A DNA stretch of 64,000 bases, from contig NC_134988.1 in the NCBI RefSeq assembly GCF_050947335.1, positions 1,178,001 to 1,242,000 on the forward strand, written 5' to 3'. The notes beneath the pieces are model-generated. The model saw only the letters and a list, made by a program, of their open reading frames with translations, had not been told where the DNA came from and ran no database searches. The position numbers and the translations under genes are program-made. Positions 52,201 through 63,400 of the stretch are shown here, one piece after another. How positions within the stretch are numbered: position 1 is the first letter of the stretch; every line of letters begins with the position of its first letter. This DNA is from Megachile rotundata (Eukaryota; Arthropoda; Insecta; Hymenoptera; Megachilidae).

Positions 52201-54327
52201 TCACAATCATACAATCACAATCATACAATCACAATCATACAATCGCAAGCATACAATCACATTCATACAATCTCAATCATACAATCTCAATCATACAATC
52301 ACAATTATACAATCATAATCATACAATTACAATCATACATCGCAATCATACAATCACAATCATACAATCACAATCATACAATCACAATCATGCAACAACA
52401 ATCATACATTCAAAATCATGCAATCACAATCATAGAATCACAATCATGCAATCACAATCATACAATCATAATCATACAATCACAATCATGCAATCACAAT
52501 CATACAATCATAATCATACAATCACAATCATACAATCATAATCATACAATTACAATCATACATCACAATCATACAATCACAATCATACAATCGCAATCAT
52601 ACAATTACAATCTCCCAAATACAATCTCCCAAATACAATTATACAATCACAATCATACAATCACAATCATACAATCACAATCGTACAATCACAATCGTAC
52701 AATCACAATCGCACAACCACAATCAGACAATCACAATCATACAATCACAATCATACAATCACAATCATACAATCACAATCATACAATCACAATCATACAA
52801 TCACAATCATACAATCACAATCATACAATCACAATCATGCAATCACAAAAATACAATCATAATCATACAATCACAATCATACAATCGCAATCATACAATC
52901 ACAATCATACAATCATAATCATACAATCACAATCATACAATCATAATCATACAATTACAATCATACATCACAATCATACAATCACAATCATACAATCGCA
53001 GTCATACAATTACAATCTCCCAAATACAATCTCCCAAATACAATTATACAATCACAATCATACAATCACAATCATACAATCACAATCGTACAATCACAAT
53101 CGTAAAATCACAATCGCACAACCGCAATCAGACAATCACAATCATACAATCACAATCATACAATCACAATCATACAATCACAATCATACAATCACAATCA
53201 TACAATCACAATCATACATTCAAAATCATGCAATCACAATCATACAATCACAATCATGCAATCACAATCATACAATCACAATCATACAATCACAATCATA
53301 CAATCACAATCATACAATCACAATCATACAATCGCAAGCATACAATCACATTCATACAATCTCAATCATACAATCTCAATCATACAATCACAATCATACA
53401 ATCACAATCATACAATCACAATCATACAATCACAGTCATACTATCACAATCATACAATCACAATCATACAATCACAATCATACATTCAAAATCATGCAAT
53501 CACAACCATACAATCATAATCATACAATCACAATCATGCAATCACAATCATACAATCATAATCATACAATCACAATCATACAATCACAATCGTACAATCA
53601 CAATCGTACAATCACAATCGCACAACCACAATCAGACAATCACAATCATACAATCACAATCATACAATCACAATCATACAATCACAATCATGCAATCACA
53701 ATCATACAATCACAATCATACAATCACAATCATGCAATCACAATCATGCAATCACAAAAATACAATCATAATCATACAATCACAATCATACAATCGCAAT
53801 CATACAATCACAATCATACAATCATAATCATACAATCACAATCATACAATCATAATCATACAATCACAATCATACAATCACAATCATACAACCACAATCA
53901 TACAATCACAATCATGCAATCACAATCATACAATCACAATCATACAATCACAATCATAGAATCACAATCATACAATCACAATCATACAATCACAATCATG
54001 CAATCACAACCATACAATCACAATCATGCAATCACAATCATGCAATCACAATCATACAATCACAATCATACATTCAAAATCATGCAATCACAATCATACA
54101 ATCACAATCATACAATCACAATCATACAATCACAATCATACAACCACAATCATACAATCACAATCATACAATCACAATCATACAATCACAATCATACAAT
54201 CACAATCATACAACCACAATCATACAATCACAATCATGCAATCACAATCATACATTCAAAATCATGCAATCACAATCATACAATCACAATCATACAATCA
54301 CAATCATACAATCACAATCATACAATC

Positions 54328-54332
54328 ACAAT
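54328..54332. repeat. Target-site duplication, left copy (ACAAT)
   Basis: The array monomer beginning at 54322 is cut after its 11th base, so the left flank ends in ACAAT. Joining 54322-54332 to 55109-55111 gives exactly ACAATCACAATCAT, as expected if ACAAT was duplicated on insertion. Because ACAAT also occurs twice per monomer, the assignment rests on register restoration and on the element ends, not on the pentamer alone. Confidence 0.7.
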
Positions 54333-54537
54333 TGTATAGTACAGATTTAGTTTAAGTTTATTTAATGGATTATAATGGAAAATTTATTTGTAATGTTTAA
54401 TATCTAATGTATGTTAATGTTAAGTTTCTTTAACGTTAAGCAAAGAAGCGCATTTGTTTCAATTATTATATGTTTATTTTATAAGCGATTGATGCACCGA
54501 TTAGCAACATTGTAATCATAGACGCGGGAATATTAGC

Positions 54538-54543
54538 TATAAA
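54538..54543 (+). promoter_or_regulatory. TATA-like box in the LTR
   Basis: TATAAA followed by GGG. It lies 45 bp upstream of the closing stem at 54583, so a start 25-30 bp downstream would fall around 54563-54570, just before the folded domain. This fits either a U3 promoter in a + strand LTR or the TATA of a type 3 RNA polymerase III promoter. No proximal sequence element was recognised. Confidence 0.35.
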
Positions 54544-54599
54544 GGGCATATGTTATCATTAAAATCGGAAAAGTCTGATTGTGTCGACTCTCAACGGTG

Positions 54600-54611
54600 T
54601 AGCCCAGCGTG
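54600..54611 (+). promoter_or_regulatory. A-box-like motif, weak
   Basis: TAGCCCAGCGTG matches the RNA polymerase III A-box consensus TRGCNNAGYNGG at all informative positions except the first G of the terminal GG. No convincing B box follows; the nearest candidate, TCGACCC at 54753-54759, keeps only part of the consensus and is far downstream. The motif also overlaps the base of arm 1, so structure alone could explain it. Confidence 0.15.
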
Positions 54612-54642
54612 CGCGGAAAACTAAAGGGTTTTCTGTGGCCGT
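54607..54642 (+). other. Hairpin arm 1 of the LTR core
   Basis: Clamp GCG (54607-54609) pairs with CGT (54640-54642), including one G-T wobble. A 2x2 internal loop TG/GC (54610-54611 and 54638-54639) follows. The 10-bp stem 54612-54621 pairs with 54628-54637, with two G-T wobbles. The loop is TAAAGG. It shares its clamp and internal loop with arms 2 and 3 but has a different stem sequence. Confidence 0.55.
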
Positions 54643-54652
54643 CAAGCTCCCC

Positions 54653-54688
54653 GCGTGCTCGGAAAGATGAAAATCTTTTCGAGGCCGC
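54653..54688 (+). other. Hairpin arm 2 of the LTR core
   Basis: The best-formed arm. Clamp GCG (54653-54655) pairs with CGC (54686-54688), around the TG/GC internal loop. The 11-bp stem CTCGGAAAGAT (54658-54668) pairs with ATCTTTTCGAG (54673-54683) with a single G-T wobble, capped by GAAA (54669-54672), a GNRA-type tetraloop sequence. Confidence 0.6.
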
Positions 54689-54732
54689 TATAGACCTCAA
54701 TTGGGTAGACATCTACCGCTATGAAGGTCCAC

Positions 54733-54767
54733 GCGTGCACGGGAAGACGAAGTCGACCCGGGGCCGC
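54733..54767 (+). other. Hairpin arm 3 of the LTR core
   Basis: Clamp GCG (54733-54735) pairs with CGC (54765-54767), with the same TG/GC internal loop. Stem CACGGGAAGAC (54738-54748) faces GTCGACCCGGG (54752-54762): eight pairs, an A.G mismatch near the base and an AA/GA internal loop in the middle. The loop is GAA. It is weaker than arms 1 and 2 but its CGGG/CCCG pairs replace the A-T-rich pairs of the others. Confidence 0.5.
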
Positions 54768-54797
54768 TAAGCTACCGGCGAAACCGGCAGAGTTGAC

Positions 54798-54803
54798 TTT
54801 TTT
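54798..54803 (+). terminator. T6 tract after the closing stem
   Basis: Six T residues begin immediately after the 3' strand of the 9-bp closing stem. A run of four or more T is the usual RNA polymerase III stop signal in eukaryotes, and its position exactly at the end of the folded domain is suggestive. In an AT-rich element the tract may also be coincidental. Confidence 0.3.
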
Positions 54804-54816
54804 AATGAATGATTAT

Positions 54817-54838
54817 TCGAATTTATAAGAAAATTCGA
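54817..54838. other. 8-bp perfect hairpin in the LTR
   Basis: TCGAATTT (54817-54824) pairs perfectly with AAATTCGA (54831-54838) around a 6-nt loop. It lies just beyond the T6 tract. Its stem contains the reverse-strand TATAAA on the loop side, so it could be a promoter feature for the opposite orientation. Confidence 0.45.
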
Positions 54839-54841
54839 TAG

Positions 54842-54890
54842 AAATGCTCGTAAGTAGCGAGGTTCCGCGTCTATGAAGGGCGAAGCATTT
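54842..54890. other. Stem AAATGCT/AGCATTT in the LTR
   Basis: AAATGCT (54842-54848) is the exact reverse complement of AGCATTT (54884-54890), enclosing 35 nt. A competing hairpin CTCG/CGAG (54847-54850 with 54858-54861) shares bases with it, so both cannot form together. Confidence 0.35.
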
Positions 54891-54936
54891 TCGGACGTTA
54901 TCGGTAGCGTTCGTCAACAATCGGTATCGCGTTATC

Positions 54937-54963
54937 GCTCCGTCGAGTCCGTGAGCGCGGAGC
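54937..54963. other. Stem GCTCCG/CGGAGC in the LTR
   Basis: GCTCCG (54937-54942) pairs with CGGAGC (54958-54963) over 6 bp around a 15-nt loop. Upstream, ATCGGTA occurs twice exactly 20 bp apart (54900-54906 and 54920-54926). The remainder of the element to 55103 is AT-rich, with no further feature I can support. Confidence 0.35.
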
Positions 54964-55038
54964 AGGTATTCATTCTCTTCCCAACGACCGAGTAAATAGC
55001 ATTAAGACGCTTGCGTTCCTTATTCAACATTTTGGTTA

Positions 55039-55044
55039 AATAAA
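55039..55044 (+). promoter_or_regulatory. AATAAA polyadenylation-like signal
   Basis: AATAAA in an AT-rich stretch about 60 bp from the right end of the element. It would be consistent with a + orientation LTR. An equivalent signal on the other strand (54362-54357), about 25 bp from the left end, argues equally for the reverse orientation. Confidence 0.3.
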
Positions 55045-55103
55045 ATTGGTTATATTTATTATAATTTGCATTTAAATTATTTACGCCCACAAAATCCTGT
55101 ACA

Positions 55104-55108
55104 ACAAT
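55104..55108. repeat. Target-site duplication, right copy (ACAAT)
   Basis: Second ACAAT, directly after the terminal TGTACA of the element and followed by CAT, which completes monomer positions 12-14. The base before it (A at 55103) differs from the C expected at monomer position 6, which limits the duplication to 5 bp. Confidence 0.7.
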
Positions 55109-57221
55109 CATACAATCACAATCATACAATCACAATCATACAATCATAATCATACAACCACAATCAGACAATCACAATCATACAATCACAATCATACAAT
55201 CACAATCATACAATCATAATCATACAATCACAATCATGCAATCACAATCATGCAATCACAATCATACATTCAAAATCATGCAATCACAATCATACAATCA
55301 CAATCATGCAATCACAATCATACAATCATAATCATACAATTACAATCATACAATCATAATCATACAATCACAATCATACAATCACAATCGTACAATCACA
55401 ATCGTACAATCACAATCGCACAACCACAATCAGACAATCACAATCATACAATCACAACCATACAATCACAATCATACAATCACAATCATACAATCACAAT
55501 CACACTATCACAATCATACAATCACTATCATACAATCACAATCATACAATCACAATCATACAATCGCAAGCATACAATCACATTCATACAATCTCAATCA
55601 TGCAATCTCAATCATACAATCACAATCATACAATTACAATCATACAATTACAATCATACAATCACTATCATACAATCACAATCATACAATCACAATCATA
55701 CAATCACAATCATACAATCGCAAGCATACAATCACATTCATACAATCCCAATCATACAATCTCAATCATACAATCACAATCATACAATTACAATCATACA
55801 ATTACAATCATACAATCACAATCATACAATCACAATCATACAACCACAATCATGCAATCACAATCATGCAATCACAATCATACATTCAAAATCATGCAAT
55901 CACAATCATACAATCACAATCATACAATCACAATCATACAATCACAATCATACAATCACAATCATACAATCACAATCATACAATCATAATCATACAACCA
56001 CAATCAGACAATCACAATCATACAATCACAATCATACAATCACAATCATACAATCACAATCATACAATCACAATCATACAATCACAATCATGCAATCACA
56101 ATCATACATTCAAAATCGTGCAATCACAATCATACAATCACAATCATGCAATCACAATCATACAATCATAATCATACAATTACAATCATACAATCATAAT
56201 CATACAATCACAATCATACAATCACAATCGTACAATCACAATCGTACAATCACAATCGCACAACCACAATCAGACAATCACAATCATACAATCACAACCA
56301 TACAATCACAATCATACAATCACAATCATACAATCACAATCACACTATCACAATCATACAATCACAATCATACAATCACAATCATACAATCACAATCATA
56401 CATTCAAAATCATGCAATCACAACCATACAATCACAATCATGCAATCACAATCATACAATCACAATCATACATTCAAAATCATGCAATCACAATCATACA
56501 ATCACAATCATACAATCACAATCATACAATCACAATCATACAATCACAATCATACAATCACAATCATACAATCACAATCATGCAATCACAATCATGCAAT
56601 CACAAAAATACAATCATAATCATACAATCACAATCATACAATCGCAATCATACAATCACAATCATACAATCATAATCATACAATCACAATCATACAATCA
56701 TAATCATACAATTACAATCATACATCACAATCATACAATCACAATCATACAATCGCAATCATACAATTACAATCTCCCAAATACAATCTCCCAAATACAA
56801 TTATACAATCACAATCATACAATCACAATCATACAATCACAATCATACAATCACAATCATACTATCACAATCATACAATCACAATCATACAATCACAATC
56901 ATACAATCACAATCATACATTCAAAATCATGCAATCACAACCATCCAATCACAATCATGCAATCACAATCATACAATCACAATCATACATTCAAAATCAT
57001 GCAATCACAATCATACAATCACAATCATGCAATCACAATCATACAATCACAATCATACAATCACAATCATACAATCGCAAGCATACAATCACATTCATAC
57101 AATCTCAATCATACAATCTCAATCATACAATCACAATTATACAATCATAATCATATAATTACAATCATACATCGCAATCATACAATCACAATCATACAAT
57201 CACAATCATACAATCACAATC

Positions 57222-57840
57222 ATGCAACAACAATCATACATGCAAAATCATGCAATCACAATCATAGAATCACAATCATGCAATCACAATCATACAATCA
57301 TAATCATACAATCACAATCATGCAATCACAATCATACAATCATAATCATACAATCACAATCATACAATCATAATCATACAATTACAATCATACATCACAA
57401 TCATACAATCACAATCATACAATCGCAATCATACAATTACAATCTCCCAAATACAATCTCCCAAATACAATTATACAATCACAATCATACAATCACAATC
57501 ATACAATCACAATCGTACAATCACAATCGTACAATCACAATCGCACAACCACAATCAGACAATCACAATCATACAATCACAATCATACAATCACAATCAT
57601 ACAATCACAATCATACAATCACAATCATACAATCACAATCATGCAATCACAAAAATACAATCATAATCATACAATCACAATCATACAATCGCAATCATAC
57701 AATCACAATCATACAATCATAATCATACAATCACAATCATACAATCATAATCATACAATTACAATCATACATCACAATCATACAATCACAATCATACAAT
57801 CGCAATCATACAATTACAATCTCCCAAATACAATCTCCCA
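57222..57840. repeat. Block repeated at 2,642-bp spacing, copy 1
   Basis: The rare junction GCAACAACAATCATACATGC starting at about 57224 recurs at about 59866, and landmarks at 57641 recur at 60283, both offset 2,642 bp. The related sites near 52393 and 62243 have ACATTC instead of ACATGC, so ACATGC is a change shared only by this pair. The right edge is approximate. Confidence 0.75.
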
Positions 57841-59634
57841 AATACAATTATACAATCACAATCATACAATCACAATCATACAATCACAATCGTACAATCA
57901 CAATCGTACAATCACAATCGCACAACCACAATCAGACAATCACAATCATACAATCACAATCATACAATCACAATCATACAATCACAATCATACAATCACA
58001 ATCATACAATCACAATCATGCAATCACAATCATACATTCAAAATCATGCAATCACAATCATACAATCACAATCATGCAATCACAATCATACAATCATAAT
58101 CATACAATTACAATCATACAATCATAATCATACAATCACAATCATACAATCACAATCATACAATCACAATCATACTATCACAATCATACAATCACAATCA
58201 TACAATCACAATCATACAATCACAATCATACATTCAAAATCATGCAATCACAACCATACAATCACAATCATGCAATCACAATCATACAATCACAATCATA
58301 CATTCAAAATCATGCAATCACAATCATACAATCACAATCATGCAATCACAATCATGCAATCACAATCATACATTCAAAATCATGCAATCACAATCATACA
58401 ATCACAATCATACAATCACAATCATACAATCACAATCATACAATCACAATCATACAATCACAATCATACAATCATAATCATACAACCACAATCAGACAAT
58501 CACAATCATACAATCACAATCATACAATCACAATCATACAATCACAATCATACAATCACAATCATACAATCACAATCATGCAATCACAATCATACATTCA
58601 AAATCGTGCAATCACAATCATACAATCACAATCATGCAATCACAATCATACAATCATAATCATACAATTACAATCATACAATCATAATCATACAATCACA
58701 ATCATACAATCACAATCGTACAATCACAATCGTACAATCACAATCGCACAACCACAATCAGACAATCACAATCATACAATCACAACCATACAATCACAAT
58801 CATACAATCACAATCATACAATCACAATCACACTATCACAATCATACAATCACAATCATACAATCACAATCATACAATCACAATCATACATTCAAAATCA
58901 TGCAATCACAACCATACAATCACAATCATGCAATCACAATCATACAATCACAATCATACATTCAAAATCATGCAATCACAATCATACAATCACAATCATA
59001 CAATCACAATCATACAATCACAATCATACAATCACAATCATACAATCACAATCATACAATCACAATCATACAATCACAATCATACAATCACAATCATACA
59101 ATCACAATCATACAATCACAATCATACAATCACAATCATGCAATCACAATCATGCAATCACAAAAATACAATCATAATCATACAGTCACAATCATACAAT
59201 CGCAATCATACAATCACAATCATACAATCATAATCATACAATCACAATCATACAATCATAATCATACAATTACAATCATACATCACAATCATACAATCAC
59301 AATCATACAATCGCAATCATACAATTACAATCTCCCAAATACAATCTCCCAAATACAATTATACAATCACAATCATACAATCACAATCATACAATCACAA
59401 TCATACAATCACAATCATACTATCACAATCATACAATCACAATCATACAATCACAATCATACAATCACAATCATACATTCAAAATCATGCAATCACAACC
59501 ATCCAATCACAATCATGCAATCACAATCATACAATCACAATCATACATTCAAAATCATGCAATCACAATCATACAATCACAATCATGCATTCACAATCAT
59601 ACAATCACAATCATACAATCACAATCATACAATC

Positions 59635-59802
59635 GCAAGCATACAATCACATTCATACAATCTCAATCATACAATCTCAATCATACAATCACAATCATAC
59701 AATCACAATCATACAATCGCAAGCATACAATCACATTCATACAATCTCAATCATACAATCTCAATCATACAATCACAATTATACAATCATAATCATATAA
59801 TT
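59635..59802. repeat. 84-bp (six-monomer) tandem duplication
   Basis: The GCAAGC landmark at 59635 recurs at 59719, and the variants between (CACATTC, two CTCAATC monomers, consensus monomers) repeat in the same order. The paralogue near 57.1 kb has only one copy of this group, so the duplication arose after the 2.6-kb blocks separated, or was lost from the other copy. Confidence 0.8.
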
Positions 59803-59863
59803 ACAATCATACATCGCAATCATACAATCACAATCATACCATCACAATCATACAATCACAATC

Positions 59864-60482
59864 ATGCAACAACAATCATACATGCAAAATCATGCAATCA
59901 CAATCATAGAATCACAATCATGCAATCACAATCATACAATCATAATCATACAATCACAATCATGCAATCACAATCATACAATCATAATCATACAATCACA
60001 ATCATACAATCATAATCATACAATTACAATCATACATCACAATCATACAATCACAATCATACAATCGCAATCATACAATTACAATCTCCCAAATACAATC
60101 TCCCAAATACAATTATACAATCACAATCATACAATCACAATCATACAATCACAATCGTACAATCACAATCGTACAATCACAATCGCACAACCACAATCAG
60201 ACAATCACAATCATACAATCACAATCATACAATCACAATCATACAATCACAATCATACAATCACAATCATACAATCACAATCATGCAATCACAAAAATAC
60301 AATCATAATCATACAATCACAATCATACAATCGCAATCATACAATCACAATCATACAATCATAATCATACAATCACAATCATACAATCATAATCATACAA
60401 TTACAATCATACATCACAATCATACAATCACAATCATACAATCGCAATCATACAATTACAATCTCCCAAATACAATCTCCCA
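59864..60482. repeat. Block repeated at 2,642-bp spacing, copy 2
   Basis: Counterpart of 57222-57840. To its left, landmarks at 56929/59487 are offset by only 2,558 bp; the 84-bp difference is accounted for by the six-monomer duplication at about 59635-59802. The right edge is approximate. Confidence 0.75.
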
Positions 60483-63400
60483 AATACAATTATACAATCA
60501 CAATCATACAATCACAATCATACAATCACAATCGTACAATCACAATCGTACAATCACAATCGCACAACCACAATCAGACAATCACAATCATACAATCACA
60601 ATCATACAATCACAATCATACAATCACAATCATACAATCACAATCATGCAATCACAATCATACATTCAAAATCATGCAATCACAATCATACAATCACAAT
60701 CATGCAATCACAATCATACAATCATAATCATACAATTACAATCATACAATCATAATCATACAATCACAATCATACAATCACAATCATACAATCACAATCA
60801 TACTATCACAATCATACAATCACAATCATACAATCACAATCATACAATCACAATCATACATTCAAAATCATGCAATCACAACCATACAATCACAATCATG
60901 CAATCACAATCATACAATCACAATCATACATTCAAAATCATGCAATCACAATCATACAATCACAATCATGCAATCACAATCATACAATCACAATCATACA
61001 ATCACAATCATACAATCACAATCATACAATTACAATCATACAATCACAATCATACAATCGCAAGCATACAATCACATTCATACAATCTCAATCATACAAT
61101 CTCAATCATACAATCACAATCATACAATCACAATCATACAATCACAATCATACAATCACAGTCATACTATCACAATCATACAATCACAATCATACAATCA
61201 CAATCATACAATCACAATCATACATTCAAAATCATGCAATCACAACCATACAATCACAATCATGCAATCACAATCATACAATCACAATCATACATTCAAA
61301 ATCATGCAATCACAACCATACAATCACAATCATGCAATCACAATCATACAATCACAATCATACATTCAAAATCATGCAATCGCAATCATACAATCACAAT
61401 CATGCAATCACAATCATACAATCGCAAGCATACAATCACATTCATACAATCACAATCATACAATCACAATCATACAATCGCAAGCATACAATCACATTCA
61501 TACAATCTCAATCATACAATCTCAATCATACAATCACAATCATACAATCATAATCATACAATTACAATCATACATCACAATCATACAATCACAATCATAC
61601 AATCACAATCATACAATCACAATCATGCAACCACAATCATACATTCAAAATCATGCAATCACAATCATACAATCACAATCATGCAATCACAATCATACAA
61701 TCACAATCATACAATCACAATCATGCAATCACAATCATGCAATCACAAAAATACAATCATAATCATACAATCACAATCATACAATCGCAATCATACAATC
61801 ACAATCATACAATCATAATCATACAATCACAATCATACAATCACAATCATACAATCACAATCATACAATCACAATCATACTATCACAATCATACAATCAC
61901 AATCATACAATCACAATCATACAATCACAATCATACATTCAAAATCATGCAATCACAACCATCCAATCACAATCATGCAATCACAATCATACAATCACAA
62001 TCATACATTCAAAATCATGCAATCACAATCATACAATCACAATCATGCAATCACAATCATACAATCACAATCATACAATCACAATCATACAATCGCAAGC
62101 ATACAATCACATTCATACAATCTCAATCATACAATCTCAATCATACAATCACAATTATACAATCATAATCATACAATTACAATCATACATCGCAATCATA
62201 CAATCACAATCATACAATCACAATCATACAATCACAATCATGCAACAACAATCATACATTCAAAATCATGCAATCACAATCATAGAATCACAATCATGCA
62301 ATCACAATATTACAATCATAATCATACAATCACAATCATGCAATCACAATCATACAATCATAATCATACAATCACAATCATACAATCATAATCATACAAT
62401 TACAATCATACATCACAATCATACAATCACAATCATACAATCGCAATCATACAATTACAATCTCCCAAATACAATCTCCCAAATACAATTATACAATCAC
62501 AATCATACAATCACAATCATACAATCACAATCGTACAATCACAATCGTACAATCACAATCGCACAACCACAATCAGACAATCACAATCATACAATCACAA
62601 TCATACAATCACAATCATACAATCACAATCATACAATCACAATCATACAATCATAATCATACAATTACAATCATACATCACAATCATACAATCACAATCA
62701 TACAATCACAATCATACAATCGCAATCATACAATTACAATCTCCCAAATACAATCTCCCAAATACAATTATACAATCACAATCATACAATCACAATCATA
62801 CAATCACAATCGTACAATCACAATCGTACAATCACAATCGCACAACCACAATCAGACAATCACAATCATACAATCACAATCATACAATCACAATCATACA
62901 ATCACAATCATACAATCACAATCATGCAATCACAATCATACATTCAAAATCATGCAATCACAATCATACAACCACAATCATGCAATCACAATCATACAAT
63001 CACAATCATACAATCATAATCATACAATCACAATCATACAATCATAATCATACAATTACAATCATACATCACAATCATACAATCACAATCATACAATCGC
63101 AATCATACAATTACAATCTCCCAAATACAATCTCCCAAATACAATTATACAATCACAATCATACAATCACAATCATACAATCACAATCGTACAATCACAA
63201 TCGTACAATCACAATCGCACAACCACAATCAGACAATCACAATCATACAATCACAATCATACAATCACAATCATACAATCACAATCATACAATCACAATC
63301 ATGCAATCACAATCATACATTCAAAATCATGCAATCACAATCATACAACCACAATCATGCAATCACAATCATACAATCATAATCATACAATTACAATCAT

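Larger units (their letters stand above)
1..54332. repeat. 14-bp satellite array, left segment
   Basis: Tandem array of the monomer ACAATCACAATCAT (A7 C4 T3, no G on this strand), continuous from the window start to the inserted element. Most monomers are consensus or carry one or two substitutions. Recurrent variants include GCAATCACAATCAT, ACATTCAAAATCAT, ACAATCGCAAGCAT, ACAATTACAATCAT, ACAATCATAATCAT, ACAATCGAATTCAT and ACAATCTCCCAAAT. Almost all length change is in whole monomers; 13-bp monomers recur and one 16-bp monomer was seen. The monomer divides as ACAATC+ACAATC+AT, suggesting a hexamer origin (inference). Long + strand open frames are by-products: the monomer contains no stop in any forward frame and they end only where variants such as ACAATCATAATCAT make TAA. 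No gene is supported here. Confidence 0.98.
54583..54797 (+). other. Multibranched foldable region inside the LTR (possible structured RNA)
   Basis: GTCGACTCT (54583-54591) pairs with AGAGTTGAC (54789-54797) over 9 bp with one G-T wobble, closing a 215-nt domain. A second stem GTAGC (54599-54603) pairs with GCTAC (54771-54775). Within lie three hairpin arms of one design (54607-54642, 54653-54688, 54733-54767). Between arms 2 and 3 is a side branch, GACCT (54693-54697) with AGGTC (54725-54729), topped by GGTAG/CTACC with a 4-nt loop (54704-54717). A short CCGG/CCGG hairpin (54775-54787) may compete with the second stem for one base. All pairings were read by eye, with no energy calculation. 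It could be a structured leader in the LTR transcript, a captured non-coding RNA, or a DNA-level palindrome cluster. No known RNA family was recognised. Confidence 0.5.
54333..55103. mobile_element. Probable solo LTR (771 bp) inserted in the satellite
   Basis: The only non-satellite DNA in the window. The left end reads TGTATAGTACAGATTT and the right end AAAATCCTGTACA, giving TG...CA termini with TGTA/TACA inverted ends. ACAAT lies directly outside on both sides. TG...CA ends with a 4-6 bp target duplication are typical of LTR retrotransposons, and no internal coding region follows, so a solo LTR left by LTR-LTR recombination is the best reading. The ends are AT-rich and the centre (about 54580-54970) is GC- and CpG-rich. 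Orientation is unresolved: the + strand has TATAAA at 54538 and AATAAA at 55039; the - strand has TATAAA at 54827-54822 and AATAAA at 54362-54357. Alternatives are a non-autonomous DNA transposon or another element with 5-bp duplication. I do not recognise the family. Confidence 0.65.

Noticed and set aside
54576..54583. TGATTGTG in the element, matching the reverse complement of the satellite; considered as a telomerase-RNA-like template
   Set aside because: An 8-base match to one of about 28 satellite 8-mers is expected roughly 0.3 times in 770 bp even without composition bias. No pseudoknot or other telomerase RNA feature was seen, and the repeat is not a known telomeric type.
54600..54759. 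Internal A box plus B box promoter of a tRNA-derived SINE
   Set aside because: The A-box match is good, but the only B-box candidate is poor and about 150 bp away. There is no A-rich tail and no tRNA fold.
54583..54797. Hammerhead, twister or HDV-like ribozyme, or a snRNA/RNase P/MRP RNA
   Set aside because: I looked for the hammerhead core (CTGANGA with GAAA) and for recognisable RNase MRP/P conserved segments and did not find them. GAAA occurs only as a loop of arm 2 and in other short contexts. A covariance-model search would be decisive.
54333..55103. Element as a MITE or terminal-inverted-repeat DNA transposon
   Set aside because: Inverted ends beyond TGTA/TACA are weak: GTACAG is shared with the reversed right end only after an 8-bp shift. 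TG...CA with a 5-bp duplication fits an LTR better, though this is not excluded.
54932..55129. 65-codon open frame on the - strand
   Set aside because: Its start lies in the satellite and it reads across the element boundary and target duplication. It has no recognisable domain, and such a length is expected by chance.
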